Source of the DNA: Methylosinus sp. H3A
Lineage (GTDB): Bacteria; Pseudomonadota; Alphaproteobacteria; Rhizobiales; Beijerinckiaceae
DNA length: 64,000 bases
Assembly: GCF_015709455.1 (NCBI RefSeq)
Contig: NZ_JADNQW010000005.1
Location: forward strand, 2,093,501-2,157,500
Direction: 5' to 3'
Shown: positions 51,518 to 59,769 of the stretch, piece after piece
Layout: the number at the start of each line of letters is the position of its first letter
Position numbering within the stretch: position 1 is the first letter of the stretch
Made by a program: the position numbers and the translations under genes
The notes under the pieces: model-generated
The model's database searches: none
What the model saw: the letters and a program-made list of their open reading frames with translations, nothing else
What the model was told of the DNA's origin: nothing

Positions 51518-52336
51518 TTAGCTTTCGTCCTCGCCTCGCGGCGCTTTCGCAAACCGCTCGAGATCGAAAGCCTCGACGTCGCGCAGAAGCTCGACGAAGG
51601 CGGTCGCCCAATAGTCGGCCGCGGCCTCGCCCTTGGCGGCGCTGGCCGCCGCCGCATCGCCGATCGCGCCCTCCTTGGAGAGGTCTTGCGTCATCCAGCC
51701 GAAGCCGATCGGCCTGTCGGCGCGCAGCCAGGTGAAGTCGCGCTCGAAATCGAGACTCGCGGAGCGGAAATGGCGTGCCTGCGCCATATCGACGAAATCG
51801 GGCGCGAACGCCAGCATCAGCGAGGTCTCGATCTCCCCGCCATGGACGCCGAGGCGTATCTCTTCCTCGCCGAACAGCCCGTCCGGATAGCCGAAGCGAT
51901 GCCAGGAGCAGGAGACGGCGAGCAACTCCTCGCGGGCGCGCAGCTCCAGCGCGGCCTGGGAGAGGAGCGCCGAGTTGCCCCCATGTGAATTGAGGAGCAC
52001 GAGCTTGCGGCAGCCGGCGCGGGCGACGCCTTCGCCGATCTCGCAGAGGAGGCGCAGCGCCGTCTCATGCGAGAGGCTCAGCGTGCCCGGAAAATCGCCA
52101 TGCTCGATAGAGACGCCGATCGCCTGCAATGGCAGGAACAGCGCGTCGAGATCGTCCGGCAGGCGGTCCACGACGCGCTCGATCATGCCGCGCATGATCG
52201 CCGAGTCGACGCCGACCGGCAGATGCGGCCCATGCTGCTCGACGGCGGCGATGGGCAGCACGGCGATGGCGCGCTCCATCTCGAGGTCGCGGAATTCGGT
52301 GGTGGCGAGGTCGATCCAATAGCGGGACGGGAGCAT
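51518..52336 (-). CDS. Creatininase-family amidohydrolase
   Basis: A 272-residue protein with creatininase family metal sites: AVLPIAAVEQHGPHLPVGVDS (about 25-45), LVLLNSHGGNSALLSQAA and GVHGGEIETSLML. The family covers creatininase, mycofactocin MftE-like peptidases and FAPy deformylases; the substrate here is unknown. MLPSRYWIDLATTEF at 52336 is the natural start; the frame continues far upstream only by chance across the MipA gene. Confidence 0.88.
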   Translation of the reverse strand: MLPSRYWIDLATTEFRDLEMERAIAVLPIAAVEQHGPHLPVGVDSAIMRGMIERVVDRLPDDLDALFLPLQAIGVSIEHGDFPGTLSLSHETALRLLCEIGEGVARAGCRKLVLLNSHGGNSALLSQAALELRAREELLAVSCSWHRFGYPDGLFGEEEIRLGVHGGEIETSLMLAFAPDFVDMAQARHFRSASLDFERDFTWLRADRPIGFGWMTQDLSKEGAIGDAAAASAAKGEAAADYWATAFVELLRDVEAFDLERFAKAPRGEDES

Positions 52337-52398
52337 GGCGGAGAGGGTAGACCTTTCGAATGCGGTTCGCCATAGGGCGCCGTCAGCGCGAGCGCAGC

Positions 52399-53169
52399 TC
52401 ACATCCGATAGGTCAGCGTGAGAAAGCCGAGCGGCTGCGTCTTGTGGAAAGTGAGCGGGCTGTCCTGCGCGGCGCCCAACAATGTCGTGACGCCCACCGT
52501 GCCGCTCACCGTGATCCGATCCGTCACGCGATATGAGGCCGTCAACGTCCCCGAAATATCCTTCACGCCCGCCCCGGCCTGGAATCGAGGCAGACCCGAG
52601 ATCAGCGACTGATAGGCGTTGACGCCGAAATAGCGGCTCATGTGCTTGTCGTCCGCCCAGGTCGCGCCGAGCGCCGGCGTGAGCGACAGCTCCGAGCTGA
52701 GAAGAATGGGGTAGGAGATGCTGGCGTCTACGACCAGTCCTTTGGTCCCGTTGAAAACTCCTTTTGTCGCGCCGATCGTCGCGATAAATCCGGCGGCCTT
52801 CAGATTGGCGAACAATCGCGCGCCAACTCCGTCCGACAGCTGACCGATCCCATAAGGCGCGTCTCGGCCGCGATAGCCCGGGAGGAATGTCGCGCTGGCT
52901 CCGACAGTGATCATGTCGTCGGCGTAGGGCGTCACCCCGATCCCATTGCGTAAATTGACGAAGAACGGCCCTTGCTTGATGTCGATCGCCGGAACGGGAA
53001 GCAGCCGGAAGGATTTGGCGCCCTGATAGACCGGCGTCGCCGAGCCTCCGGCGCCGAGCACGATATGGTCGGGTTCCTCGGCGCGAGCGGCGCTCGCCGA
53101 GAGAGCGATCATGGACGCAAATAGCGGTGCGCTCAGGCGCGTGAGCGAGATGCTGTGTGGATCGAACAT
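52399..53169 (-). CDS. MipA/OmpV family outer-membrane protein
   Basis: A 256-residue exported protein with a signal peptide (SAPLFASMIALSASAARAEE) and beta-barrel type alternation ending in LGFLTLTYRM, consistent with MipA/OmpV. Family members scaffold murein enzymes or transport small molecules. The ATG at 53169 follows AGGAGGTCGCGCA. It lies directly downstream of a TetR gene on the same strand, with operators between them. Confidence 0.88.
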   Translation of the reverse strand: MFDPHSISLTRLSAPLFASMIALSASAARAEEPDHIVLGAGGSATPVYQGAKSFRLLPVPAIDIKQGPFFVNLRNGIGVTPYADDMITVGASATFLPGYRGRDAPYGIGQLSDGVGARLFANLKAAGFIATIGATKGVFNGTKGLVVDASISYPILLSSELSLTPALGATWADDKHMSRYFGVNAYQSLISGLPRFQAGAGVKDISGTLTASYRVTDRITVSGTVGVTTLLGAAQDSPLTFHKTQPLGFLTLTYRM

Positions 53170-53181
53170 TGCGCGACCTCC

Positions 53182-53206
53182 TATAGGATACGTTACGTAT
53201 CTTATA
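53182..53206. promoter_or_regulatory. 25-bp palindromic operator upstream of the MipA gene
   Basis: TATAGGATACGT-T-ACGTATCTTATA is symmetric but for one pair. It covers the region 15-35 bases before the MipA ATG, over the ribosome site approach. It is the natural binding site for the adjacent TetR regulator. Confidence 0.7.
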
Positions 53207-53221
53207 GGCGCGCATTCTGTC

Positions 53222-53246
53222 AATAAGATGCGTCATGAATCTTATT
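53222..53246. promoter_or_regulatory. Second inverted repeat (AATAAGAT-N9-ATCTTATT)
   Basis: Perfect eight-base arms overlap the TetR stop codon and a minus-strand TTGACA (53218-53223). The AAGAT/ATCTT core is shared with the first operator, so TetR may occupy both. Confidence 0.55.
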
Positions 53247-53838
53247 TTTTCGATCCCGGAACGGCGGCTCCGGCAGTCACCAGCGGGAGGAAAATTTGGT
53301 CGATGATTTCCGTGATCGCCTTGTCGGAAATCGGTCGAGCCGTGATGACGATTTCGTGGAGAACGAGACCGAGCGGCGCGCTGAGCACGCGCGGCGTCAC
53401 GCATTCGCGATTGATCTCTCCGCGCTCGATCGCTCGCTCGACGATGTCCTCGAGAGGGTTTTTCCTGAGGCGCTCACGTTCGGCCTCGGCTTGTTCGGAG
53501 CCCATTTCCTCATTCATCTCGAACCAGAGCCGCATGAGATGCGGCGGGGTGCGATCGGCGAAACGGCGCAGCACGAGACAAAGCTCGTCTCGCAGATTGC
53601 CGAGGTCGGGCGTCGCTATCGGATTGAGCTCGGCGTAACGGGCGAGCGCGGCGGCGGCGAGGCCGACGCGCGTCTCCCACCTTCGATAGAGGACCGGACG
53701 GCTCGTGCAGGCGCGTTTGGCCACAGCCTCATAAGTGAAATTCGAATAGCCTTTGGTCGAAAGCTCGATCCACGCCGCGTCCAATATGGCCTCTTCGAGC
53801 ACGGCGCCCCTGCGTCGTGTCGCGATTTGATCGGTCAT
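53242..53838 (-). CDS. TetR-family transcriptional regulator
   Basis: A 198-residue regulator with an N-terminal helix-turn-helix: EEAILDAAWIELSTKGYSNFTYEAVAKRAC followed by TSRPVLYRRW (about residues 14-56). The C-terminal ligand domain is variable. It is 72 bases upstream of the MipA/OmpV gene on the same strand, and two palindromes lie in that gap. Control of the outer-membrane protein is therefore likely; the ligand is unknown. Confidence 0.92.
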   Translation of the reverse strand: MTDQIATRRRGAVLEEAILDAAWIELSTKGYSNFTYEAVAKRACTSRPVLYRRWETRVGLAAAALARYAELNPIATPDLGNLRDELCLVLRRFADRTPPHLMRLWFEMNEEMGSEQAEAERERLRKNPLEDIVERAIERGEINRECVTPRVLSAPLGLVLHEIVITARPISDKAITEIIDQIFLPLVTAGAAVPGSKK

Positions 53839-53999
53839 ACGGTGAGTTTTCCCAGGGCTGCGAAGAAATCGTGTCTCTCTTCATACATCGAAGAGGCGAG
53901 GGCGCGCGATGGCGGCTTTTCTCCCGACGGCCGATGCGGTCACGCTTGCGTCGCGGCCCGGAACTCGCGACAAAGGCAAAAGCAGGGGAGTCCCGAGAC

Positions 54000-55025
54000 A
54001 TGCAAAGCCGTGACGCTGTGCGTTTCGTATTTCTGGCCGCCGCCTTCATCTTCGCCGCCCTTCCGGCCCTCGCGCTGGACAAGGTCTCCTTCGCCACCAA
54101 TTGGCGGGCGCAGGCCGAGCATGGCGGCTTTTATCAAGCCCTCGTCGACGGCACTTACGCCAAATACGGCCTGGACGTCACAATATTGCAGGGCGGCCCG
54201 CAGTCCAACGCGCGGCTGCTGCTCGCCGCCGGCCGCGTGGATTTCTGCATGGGCGCCAATCTCATCCAGACCTTCTCCGCCGTGCAGCAGAAGGCGCCCA
54301 TCGTCGCCGTCGCCAGCATGTTCCAGAAAGATCCGATCATCTTCATGTCGCATCCGGGCGTGGGCTTCGATCGCTTCGAGGATCTGCCCAAGGCGACGGC
54401 CTTCATCGGCAATGACAATCTCGTCTCGGTCTATCGCTGGCTCAGCCAAGCCTATGGCTTCAAGGAAGAGAAGATCAAGCCCTACACCTTCAACTCGGCG
54501 CCTTTCCTCGCCGACAAGAAGTCGATCCAGCAGGGCTATCTGACCTCCGAGCCTTTCGAGATCGCGCGCCAGGGCGGCTTCACGCCCAATGTGTTTCTGC
54601 TCGCCGATTACGGCTATGACAGCTATTCGACGACGATCGAGACGCGCAAGGAGACGATCGCGGCCAAGCCCGATCTGGTGCAGCGTTTCGTCGACGCGTC
54701 GATCATCGGCTGGTATCATTACATCTACGGCGACAATAGCGCCGCCAATGCCGCCATCCGCAAGGACAATCCCGAAATGTCCGAGGGCCAGCTCGCCTAT
54801 TCGGTCGAAAAGCTGAAGGAGCGCGGCATCGTCGATTCCGGCGATTCGCTGACCCTCGGCCTCGGCGCTATGACCGACGCGCGTGTGCGCAGCTTCTTCG
54901 ACAAAATGGCCAAGGCCGGCGTCTTCCCGGCCGATCTCGCCATAGCGCAAGGCTACACCACGCGCTTCGTGAACAAAAAGGTCGGGCTGGAGCTGCGACC
55001 TTCGTATGCGGCGGGGGCGCAGTGA
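54000..55025 (+). CDS. ABC transporter substrate-binding protein (NMT1/SsuA-like)
   Basis: A 341-residue periplasmic protein with signal peptide (FVFLAAAFIFAALPALALD) and the NMT1/THI5-like start KVSFATNWRAQAEHGGFYQALVDG. GGPQSNARLLLAAGRVDFCMG is the ligand-lobe segment of this fold. Substrates of relatives include nitrate, taurine, sulfonates and pyrimidine or thiamine precursors; which applies here cannot be told. The ATG at 54000 has GGGAG nine bases upstream. Its stop overlaps the ATPase gene. Confidence 0.9.
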   Translation: MQSRDAVRFVFLAAAFIFAALPALALDKVSFATNWRAQAEHGGFYQALVDGTYAKYGLDVTILQGGPQSNARLLLAAGRVDFCMGANLIQTFSAVQQKAPIVAVASMFQKDPIIFMSHPGVGFDRFEDLPKATAFIGNDNLVSVYRWLSQAYGFKEEKIKPYTFNSAPFLADKKSIQQGYLTSEPFEIARQGGFTPNVFLLADYGYDSYSTTIETRKETIAAKPDLVQRFVDASIIGWYHYIYGDNSAANAAIRKDNPEMSEGQLAYSVEKLKERGIVDSGDSLTLGLGAMTDARVRSFFDKMAKAGVFPADLAIAQGYTTRFVNKKVGLELRPSYAAGAQ

Positions 55026-55795
55026 CGGTGGGCGTCGCGGAGCCTCTGGTCTCGCTGCGCGGGATCGGCAAAAGCTTCGCCAATGGCGTCGCGGCGCTCG
55101 AGAATTTCGATCTCGACCTTCGCGACGGCGAGTTTTTGACGCTGCTCGGCCCGTCCGGCTGCGGCAAATCGACGGCTCTGCGGCTCATCTCCGGCCTCGC
55201 GACGCCGAGCGCCGGCGCGATCCTCTGGCGCGAGCCGCAAGCGGCGCACAACATCGGCTTCGTGTTTCAGGAGGCGACTCTGCTGCCCTGGGCCGATGTC
55301 TTCGCAAATGTCTATCTGCCGCTGCGCCTCGCCGGCAAAACGCGCGCAACGGCGGCGCCGCTGGTACGCGAGACGCTGGCTCTCGTCGGCCTCTCCGATT
55401 TCGAGACGGCGTTGCCGCGCCAGCTCTCCGGCGGCATGAAGATGCGCGTCGCCATCGCCCGCGCGCTGGTCACGCGGCCCAGACTATTGTTGATGGACGA
55501 GCCCTTCGCGGCGCTCGACGAGGTGACGCGCTTTCGCCTCGGCGACGATCTTCTCGCGATGAAGCAGAGGCTGGAGACGACGATCGTCTTCGTCACCCAT
55601 TCCATTTACGAGAGCGTCTATCTCTCGACGCGCATTCTGGCGCTTTCCGCGCGGGGCGGCGCGATCGTCGATACGATCGACATCGATGCGACCATCGCGC
55701 GCGATGAGGAATTCCGCGCCAGTCCGCAATTTGCGCAATTCTGCCGGCGCGCCTCCACAGCTCTGCGCAGCGCCTATGGGGAGGGACTGCGATGA
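55022..55795 (+). CDS. ABC transporter ATP-binding protein
   Basis: A 257-residue ATPase: Walker A GPSGCGKSTALRLISGLA, Q-loop FVFQEATLLPW, signature LSGGMKMRVAIARAL and Walker B LLLMDEPFAALDE. It resembles the NitT/TauT (SsuB, TauB) group. The GTG at 55022 overlaps the preceding stop, and its own stop overlaps the permease by four bases. Confidence 0.95.
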   Translation: MTVGVAEPLVSLRGIGKSFANGVAALENFDLDLRDGEFLTLLGPSGCGKSTALRLISGLATPSAGAILWREPQAAHNIGFVFQEATLLPWADVFANVYLPLRLAGKTRATAAPLVRETLALVGLSDFETALPRQLSGGMKMRVAIARALVTRPRLLLMDEPFAALDEVTRFRLGDDLLAMKQRLETTIVFVTHSIYESVYLSTRILALSARGGAIVDTIDIDATIARDEEFRASPQFAQFCRRASTALRSAYGEGLR

Positions 55796-56595
55796 GCGGC
55801 GCGCGCGTCAAAGAGACGCCCTTGCTGCGCGATGCGTTGTTGCCGCTCTTGGTGCTGGCCTGCGCGCTCGCCGCTTGGGAAACCGCGGTCTATCTCTGGG
55901 ATATTCCGTCCTATGTGCTGCCGCCGCCGAGCCTCATCGCCGCGACTCTGGTGAAGGATCGCGAGATTCTCTTTTCCGCGCTCATCGTCACTCTGACGAC
56001 GGCGCTGGAGGCGCTGGCGCTGGCGACGATCGGCGGCGTGGCTCTCGCGCTGCTCATCTCGCGTTCACGCTGGATGGAACGGGCGCTGATGCCCTTCGCC
56101 ATCGTGCTGCAAGTGACGCCGATCATCGCCATAGCGCCGCTGCTGCTCGTCTATCTCGCGCCGGGCGAGGCGGTGCTGGTCTGCGCCTTTCTCGTCGCCT
56201 TTTTCCCCATTCTCGCCAATACGTCGCTCGGCCTCGCCTCGGTCGATCGCGCCTTGGTGGAGCTCTTCGACCTCTATCGCGCCTCGCCCTGGCAAAAGCT
56301 CGTCCATCTGCGCGCGCCGGCGGCGCTGCCGCAGTTCTTCGCGGGGCTTCGCATCGGCGGCGGATTGGCGCTCATCGGGGCGATCGCCGCCGAGCTCGCG
56401 GCGGGCGCGGCGGGGCAGGGGGCGGGCCTCGCCTTCCGCATTTCGGAGGCGGGCTATCGCCTCGACATTCCGCGCATGTTCGCGGCGCTGGCGCTGGTCT
56501 CGCTCGCCGGAATCGTCATTTATGCGGCGTTGACGGCGCTGTCGCGTCTCGCCCTCTCGCGCTGGCACGAGAGCGCGCGCGGGCTGGAGGATTAG
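55792..56595 (+). CDS. ABC transporter permease (NitT/TauT type)
   Basis: A 267-residue permease with about six membrane helices and the EAA loop region ELFDLYRASPWQKLVHLRAPAALPQF. It completes the three-gene importer. Its end is followed by a strong hairpin at 56597. Confidence 0.93.
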   Translation: MSGARVKETPLLRDALLPLLVLACALAAWETAVYLWDIPSYVLPPPSLIAATLVKDREILFSALIVTLTTALEALALATIGGVALALLISRSRWMERALMPFAIVLQVTPIIAIAPLLLVYLAPGEAVLVCAFLVAFFPILANTSLGLASVDRALVELFDLYRASPWQKLVHLRAPAALPQFFAGLRIGGGLALIGAIAAELAAGAAGQGAGLAFRISEAGYRLDIPRMFAALALVSLAGIVIYAALTALSRLALSRWHESARGLED

Positions 56596-56596
56596 C

Positions 56597-56629
56597 GAAT
56601 CCTTCTCCCCCTTCGCGGGAGAAGGATTC
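56597..56629. terminator. Bidirectional 13-bp hairpin between permease and 56635 gene
   Basis: GAATCCTTCTCCC and GGGAGAAGGATTC pair perfectly around a seven-base loop, directly after the permease stop and six bases from the convergent gene's end. No long T-run is present. Confidence 0.65.
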
Positions 56630-56634
56630 ACGCC

Positions 56635-56856
56635 TCACCGCCCGACGCCCACCTGCGCGCAACGCGAATCGGCGGTCTTGAAGTAGATCGGATCGCAGGG
56701 CGAGAAATCTTCCGGGCACATTTTTTCGCAGAATTGCGCGGGCGCGACGAACACGGTCTCGGCGGGCTGGGGCTGCCTGGAACGGCGCTCGGCGGCTTCC
56801 GCCGAGCCGAGCAGAACGACCGCCAAGCTCGAGGCGAAAACGAGCCATTCGCGCAT
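56635..56856 (-). CDS. Small secreted cysteine-containing protein, 73 aa
   Basis: MREWLVFASSLAVVLLGSAE is a signal peptide; the mature part has four cysteines (FCEKMCPEDFSPCDP and DSRCAQ) that could form disulfides in the periplasm. GGAG lies eight bases before the ATG at 56856; a GTG at 56865 is less well placed. No family is recognised. It follows the L,D-transpeptidase stretch but is 27 bases downstream of it on the same strand, so co-transcription is likely. Confidence 0.7.
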   Translation of the reverse strand: MREWLVFASSLAVVLLGSAEAAERRSRQPQPAETVFVAPAQFCEKMCPEDFSPCDPIYFKTADSRCAQVGVGR

Positions 56857-56883
56857 GATCGTCACTCCGATGGAAAGAGCGAA

Positions 56884-58284
56884 TCAGCGCTCTCCGCGCG
56901 CTTCGCCCACCGCGTCCACCCCATATATATCGTTGCGGAAGTGAACGGTTCCATTCGCGGAAGCCCATCCGGTCATATACACCCAGACGACAGGCACGGG
57001 CTTGGGCAGCGTCACGTCCTGACGCTCGCCGCCGATCTTGGCCATGATCGCGGCTCTGTCCCATTGTCCCGGCGCGCCCTCCAGCAGCCAGGCGGCGAGG
57101 TCATAGACGCCCTCGACGCGCACGCAGCCATGCGAGAGGAAGCGATAATCGCTCGAGAAGAGCCGCTTGCTCGGCGTGTCGTGCATATAGACCGCATGCT
57201 TGTTGGGCATGGCGATGCGGATCGAGCCGAGCGAGTTCTGCGCGCCGCTATCCTGGCGCAGCGTGTAATTGACGGCCCGCTCGCTGGCCCAATTGATCGA
57301 TTTGGGCTCGATCTCGGTCCCGTGATTGTCGAAGACGCGAATGCGCGCCTTGGCGAGATAGGACGGGTCCTTCTGCATCTTGGGCATGATCTCGTTCTTG
57401 ATGATCGAGACCGGGACCGTCCATGTGGGGTTGAGATTGACCGCGCCGATCCTGGCCTCGACCTCGGGCGAAGGATGCTCGACATCGCCGACGATCGCCG
57501 TATAGCGGCGCGCGACATGGCCATTCTCCACGGCGTCGACGGCGGCGGAGGGGATGTTGACCACGACATAGCGCGGGCCGAAGGGGAAATCATTGCCGGC
57601 GAGCCGCTGCGCCGAGGAGGCGAGCTGGCGAAAGCGCACCGAGGCCGGCACGTCCAATTCGCGCAAAGTCGCGCCGGCGACGACGCCCGTCTGCTTCAAC
57701 CCCATGCGGAATTGGAAGTGCTTCACCGCCTGCGTGAGCGCTGCGTCCCAGCCTTCGCCGCCGGCGGCCTCCGCGGGCAGATCGCCCTCGACCGAAAGGC
57801 GCTTGCGCAGCGCCGCCACCGCCTTGCCGCGCGCGCCGGGCTGGAGCGGCGTCCCCACTCTCGGCCAGCCGCCGGCGTCGGCGATCGCCGCGTAGCGCTC
57901 GGAGGCCAAAGAGGTGGCGAAGAAGGTCTCGGGCTGCAGCGCCGGGGTCGGATCGTCGGAAAGCGCCATTTCGCGCGGCGGCGCGGACTTGGGCTTCGGC
58001 TTGGGTTTGGGCTTTGGCGCGGCCGCCGTCTGAGGCGCGGCGGGGGCCGGCGCGGCGCCGGGCTCGGCGGGCGCGGGCGGCGCAGGGGCGGCGGCCGGCG
58101 CAGGCGCGGGCGTTGGCGTTGCAGGCTGAGGGGCCGGGGCCGCGGGCGCCGCGGCGGCGGGAGCGGGCGGCGTCGCGGCGGTCTGCGCCAGAGCGGGAAT
58201 CAGCGGCGCGGCGAGCGCCGCCGCCGCCGCCGAGAAGGTCGCGAAAGCGCGAAGAAGCTGTCGAATCCGAAACCTGTGTCGCAT
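56884..58284 (-). CDS. L,D-transpeptidase with peptidoglycan-binding domain (YcbB-like)
   Basis: A 466-residue exported enzyme. After a signal peptide comes an alanine/proline and KPKPKPKPK low-complexity stretch (about 35-100), then a peptidoglycan-binding repeat (GARGKAVAALRKRLSVEGDL) and a YkuD domain. The active site is YRFLSHGCVRVEGVYDLA, the canonical SHGC(V)R motif. It forms 3-3 cross-links in peptidoglycan. It is structurally different from the YkuD protein at 37680. Confidence 0.93.
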   Translation of the reverse strand: MRHRFRIRQLLRAFATFSAAAAALAAPLIPALAQTAATPPAPAAAAPAAPAPQPATPTPAPAPAAAPAPPAPAEPGAAPAPAAPQTAAAPKPKPKPKPKSAPPREMALSDDPTPALQPETFFATSLASERYAAIADAGGWPRVGTPLQPGARGKAVAALRKRLSVEGDLPAEAAGGEGWDAALTQAVKHFQFRMGLKQTGVVAGATLRELDVPASVRFRQLASSAQRLAGNDFPFGPRYVVVNIPSAAVDAVENGHVARRYTAIVGDVEHPSPEVEARIGAVNLNPTWTVPVSIIKNEIMPKMQKDPSYLAKARIRVFDNHGTEIEPKSINWASERAVNYTLRQDSGAQNSLGSIRIAMPNKHAVYMHDTPSKRLFSSDYRFLSHGCVRVEGVYDLAAWLLEGAPGQWDRAAIMAKIGGERQDVTLPKPVPVVWVYMTGWASANGTVHFRNDIYGVDAVGEARGER

Positions 58285-58553
58285 GGTGTTCCGCGCCAGA
58301 ATCGCGCCCGAAAAGTCGCCGACGCTTTGCTTTGTCGGAGCTTTTCCGCCTTGCGGGGCTCGCGGTCAACCCGCGGGACGGCGATCCGGCCATATTCCGT
58401 GGAAGCGATGGCTCGAAATCGGGGTTTCCGCCCGCGTCTCGTCGCGGCCGAGTGTCGACGACGGCGGCGCGCGTCTTTCCTCCGCCCCTTGCCTTTTCGG
58501 CCGGTCCCGCCCATACCGCGCCGCAGCGAGATCGCGCGAGGAAACGGGACGCC
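58285..58553. other. Divergent promoter region between L,D-transpeptidase and ychF
   Basis: 269 bases without a credible gene. Frames running through it are extensions of neighbouring genes. No strong promoter pair was identified. Confidence 0.4.
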
Positions 58554-59651
58554 ATGGGCTTCAAATGTGGAATCGTCGGCCTGCCGAATGTCGGCAAGTC
58601 GACCCTCTTCAACGCGCTGACGCAGACGGCGGCGGCGCAGGCGGCCAATTACCCATTCTGCACGATCGAGCCCAATGTCGGCGACGTCGCCGTGCCCGAT
58701 CCGCGCCTCGACAAGCTCTGCGAGATCGCCGGCTCCAAGCAGATCATCCCGACGCGCCTCACCTTCGTCGACATCGCCGGGCTGGTGCGCGGCGCCTCCA
58801 AGGGCGAGGGGCTCGGCAATCAGTTTCTCGCCAATATTCGTGAATGCGACGCCATCGCCCATGTGGTGCGCTGCTTCGAGGATGGCGACATCACCCATGT
58901 CGAGGGCGGCGTCGATCCGATCCGCGACATAGAGACGATCGAGACCGAGCTGATGCTCGCCGATCTCGACAGTCTGGAAAAGCGTGTGATCCCGCTCGAG
59001 AAGAAAGCCAAGGGCGCCGACAAGGACGCCAAGGAGCTGCTCGACCTCATGCGCCGCTGCCTCGATCTCGTGCGCGACGGACGGCCCGCCCGCCTCGTCC
59101 AGATCGCGCCGGAGGAGCGCGACGCGCTCGCCGGGCTCGGCCTGCTCTCCTCCAAGCCCGTTCTCTATGTCTGCAATGTCGAGGAAGGCGCGGCGGCCGA
59201 GGGCAATTCCTTCTCCGAGAAAGTGGCGGCGCGGGCGCGCGAGGAGGGGGCGGCGAGCGTCGTCGTCTCGGCCAAGATCGAGAGCGAGATCGCCGTGCTG
59301 CCGGCCGAGGAGCAGAAGGATTATCTCGAGGCGGTGGGCCTCGCCGAGCCCGGCCTCAACCGCGTCATCCGGGCCGGCTACACGCTGCTGCGGCTGGTGA
59401 CCTATTTCACCGTCGGGCCCAAGGAGGCGCGCGCCTGGACCATAGAGCAGGGCACGCGCGCCCCGCAGGCGGCGGCCGTCATCCATACGGATTTCGAGAA
59501 GGGTTTTATTCGCGCCGAGACGATCGCCTATGAGGATTATGTCGCGCTGCGCGGCGAGGCGGGGGCGCGGGAGGCGGGCAAGTTCCGGCTCGAGGGCAAG
59601 GAGTATGTCGTCGTCGACGGCGACGTGCTGCATTTCCGATTCAACACCTGA
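58554..59651 (+). CDS. ychF: YchF, redox-regulated ribosome-associated ATPase
   Basis: YchF (365 aa) belongs to the Obg group but prefers ATP. G1 is [18 protein letters not shown] at the N-terminus, G3 [20 protein letters not shown], and the C-terminal TGS-like region ends [15 protein letters not shown]. The ATG at 58554 gives the family start MGFKCGIVG; the open frame begins 540 bases earlier by chance. A strong terminator follows. Confidence 0.98.
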   Translation: MGFKCGIVGLPNVGKSTLFNALTQTAAAQAANYPFCTIEPNVGDVAVPDPRLDKLCEIAGSKQIIPTRLTFVDIAGLVRGASKGEGLGNQFLANIRECDAIAHVVRCFEDGDITHVEGGVDPIRDIETIETELMLADLDSLEKRVIPLEKKAKGADKDAKELLDLMRRCLDLVRDGRPARLVQIAPEERDALAGLGLLSSKPVLYVCNVEEGAAAEGNSFSEKVAARAREEGAASVVVSAKIESEIAVLPAEEQKDYLEAVGLAEPGLNRVIRAGYTLLRLVTYFTVGPKEARAWTIEQGTRAPQAAAVIHTDFEKGFIRAETIAYEDYVALRGEAGAREAGKFRLEGKEYVVVDGDVLHFRFNT

Positions 59652-59727
59652 CGCGGTTGGGGCGTGTGGTGTGTGGGGGCAGTGATGCGGTAGGAGCGGG
59701 CAATGCTCGTCTTCAGCATGAAAAAGG

Positions 59728-59767
59728 GGGTGGCCCTGCTCAAATAGAGCCACCCTATTTTTTTTTT
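59728..59767. terminator. Intrinsic terminator after ychF
   Basis: GGGTGGC (59728-59734) pairs with GCCACCC (59749-59755), followed by TA and a run of ten T residues. A run of A residues before the stem gives the reverse strand a short T-run too, so it may also stop the convergent 59770 gene. It marks the edge of an AT-richer segment. Confidence 0.85.
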
Positions 59768-59769
59768 AT

